From Rhodospirillum sp. UBA1311 (lineage in GTDB: Bacteria; Pseudomonadota; Alphaproteobacteria; Rhodospirillales; Rhodospirillaceae), in NCBI GenBank assembly GCA_002307145.1, contig DBTR01000013.1, positions 72,868-89,658 on the forward strand: a stretch of DNA of 16,791 nucleotides, given 5' to 3'. This document shows positions 15,811-16,791 of the stretch, one piece after another (within the stretch, counting starts at the first letter, position 1; each line of letters opens with the position of its first letter). A program made the translations under genes and the position numbers. The notes beneath the pieces are model-generated. The model did no database searches and was not told the DNA's origin. It was given only the letters and a program-made list of their open reading frames with translations.

Positions 15811-16743
15811 GTGGCATCGGTGCAGAGCGTCGAGATGCGACTGCCTTCTCTAAAGGCACTCCATGCCTTCGGAGTCGTCATGCGCAGCCGCGGCCTGCGC
15901 GACGCGGCCGAGAAGCTGTTCATCACGCCGCAAGCGGTCAGCCAGCAGATCAAGTCCCTTGAGCATCAGCTTCAGGTGCAACTCTTCCGCCGCAACGGGC
16001 GTTCGATCACGCCAACGGAAGAGGCGATCGTCCTCGCCCGCTACGTCGACAACGGTCTCCAGGACTTCGCCGACGGTATCCGCCAGATCACCGACGCGAA
16101 AAAGACCGACCGCGTCAACATCAACGCAAGCCCCTACTTCGCGGCCAACGCCCTGATTCCGCGCCTCAACGCGTTCATGACGATCCGGCCGCAGTGCGAT
16201 ATCCGGCTGAAGACCAACGTCGAACTGCCCGACTTCGACCAGGACGACATCGACGTCGCGATCATCTGGGGCTTCGGCCAGTGGCCGGACCTGGAGGTCA
16301 AGTTCATCTGCACGGATCACAAGGTGATCTGCTGCGCCCCGTCATTGGCGCGGAAGATCCGCACCCCCGACGACGTTGCCGGACACACCCTGCTCCAGCC
16401 GGTGCGTTCGCGCACCCTCTGGCGCGACGTATTAACGTCGATGGGCACGGCGCACACCACGCCGCGGAACACCATCGAGCTGTTCGACAACGAATCGATG
16501 CGCCGCGCGGCAGTCGAGGGCCTGGGTATCGGCCTGATTTCGGAAGGCGACGCAAAGCGCGAGATCCTGATGGGAAACCTCGTCGCGCCGTTCGGCGACG
16601 CTGTTTGCCGCAACATGCCGCGCGAGCAGACCCCGGCATTCTACCTCATCCACCCCCGCTCGCGCGAGCAACTCCCAAGCGTCCTCGACTTCCGCAAGTG
16701 GGTCATGGCGATGGACTGGGAGAAGGAGCTTAGCCGAGGCTGA
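15811..16743 (+). CDS. LysR-family transcriptional regulator (GcvA-like)
   Basis: This protein of 310 aa has the N-terminal helix-turn-helix RLPSLKALHAFGVVMRSRGL, then DAAEKLFITPQAVSQQIKSLE, with FRRNGRSITPTEEA ending the DNA-binding region. The form is that of GcvA/AmpR-like members. A substrate-binding domain follows, with VNINASPYFAANALIPRLNAF and, near the end, RRAAVEGLGIGLIS. The start is uncertain. GTG at 15811 lies 9 nt after a perfect GGAGG (15797-15801) and is used here; GTG 15802 is too close to it, and ATG 15835 fits the family start well but has a weak site. No divergent gene lies beside it and its target is not visible. The 123-nt gap before it shows no clear terminator or promoter. 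Confidence 0.88.
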   Translation: MASVQSVEMRLPSLKALHAFGVVMRSRGLRDAAEKLFITPQAVSQQIKSLEHQLQVQLFRRNGRSITPTEEAIVLARYVDNGLQDFADGIRQITDAKKTDRVNINASPYFAANALIPRLNAFMTIRPQCDIRLKTNVELPDFDQDDIDVAIIWGFGQWPDLEVKFICTDHKVICCAPSLARKIRTPDDVAGHTLLQPVRSRTLWRDVLTSMGTAHTTPRNTIELFDNESMRRAAVEGLGIGLISEGDAKREILMGNLVAPFGDAVCRNMPREQTPAFYLIHPRSREQLPSVLDFRKWVMAMDWEKELSRG

Positions 16744-16791
16744 TTCCCCTTACCCCCCATTTCGCAGTAAGCGTCATCTGACGGCTGCCTT
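16744..16791. other. Window tail after the last gene
   Basis: These 48 bases hold no gene. AGCGTCA and TGACGGCT around 16770-16787 could form a bulged hairpin, and the window stops just as a T-run might begin, so a terminator can be neither shown nor excluded. Confidence 0.3.

Overview
The window is GC-rich (about 65% by eye), with tightly packed genes that often overlap at start and stop codons. Gene content and protein style point to a Gram-negative proteobacterium, most likely an alphaproteobacterium. It has an outer membrane (a tripartite RND pump with a lipoprotein adaptor and an outer-membrane factor) and a Tat-type signal on a periplasmic binding protein. Taxonomy is inference only; no rRNA or tRNA is present.

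Left part (1-7192): an uptake and catabolic module. A family 5 (Dpp/Opp/Gsi-like) ABC transporter operon runs leftward from 3957 in the order binding protein, permease, permease, ATPase; the ATPase is cut by the window edge right at its ABC signature motif. Divergent from it is an OccR/NocR-like LysR regulator (4228-5238). Behind the regulator, on the same strand, is an N-carbamoyl-D-amino acid amidohydrolase (5337-6263). Converging on that gene, across a strong two-way terminator, is a fold-type IV D-amino acid aminotransferase (6335-7192). Together these suggest import of a carbamoylated D-amino acid or related ureido compound, hydrolysis to the D-amino acid with release of CO2 and ammonia, and transamination to a 2-oxo acid. 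Two ATAA-N7-TTAT LysR boxes (4049-4063 and 5235-5249) sit at nearly the same distance (91 and 87 nt) from the transporter and amidohydrolase start codons. Each is followed by CTGAT at identical spacing. This is the best regulatory signal in the window and ties the two transcription units to one regulator.

Middle (7193-9046): a stem-loop gap, a MYG1-family DHH-type hydrolase (7285-8274) and a TetR regulator (8411-9046), all leftward. The MYG1 gene has no evident link to its neighbours.

Right part (9047-15687): a complete HAE1-type RND multidrug efflux operon (adaptor, inner-membrane pump, outer-membrane factor) running rightward. It is read from a clear sigma-70-like promoter whose -10 box lies inside a near-palindromic operator. 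It is divergent from the first TetR gene and followed by a second TetR gene that begins 18 nt after the outer-membrane factor ends. A GcvA-like LysR regulator (15811-16743) with no visible target closes the window.

No CRISPR arrays, insertion sequences, RNA genes or phage genes were found. Several very long open frames opposite the real genes are GC-driven shadows.
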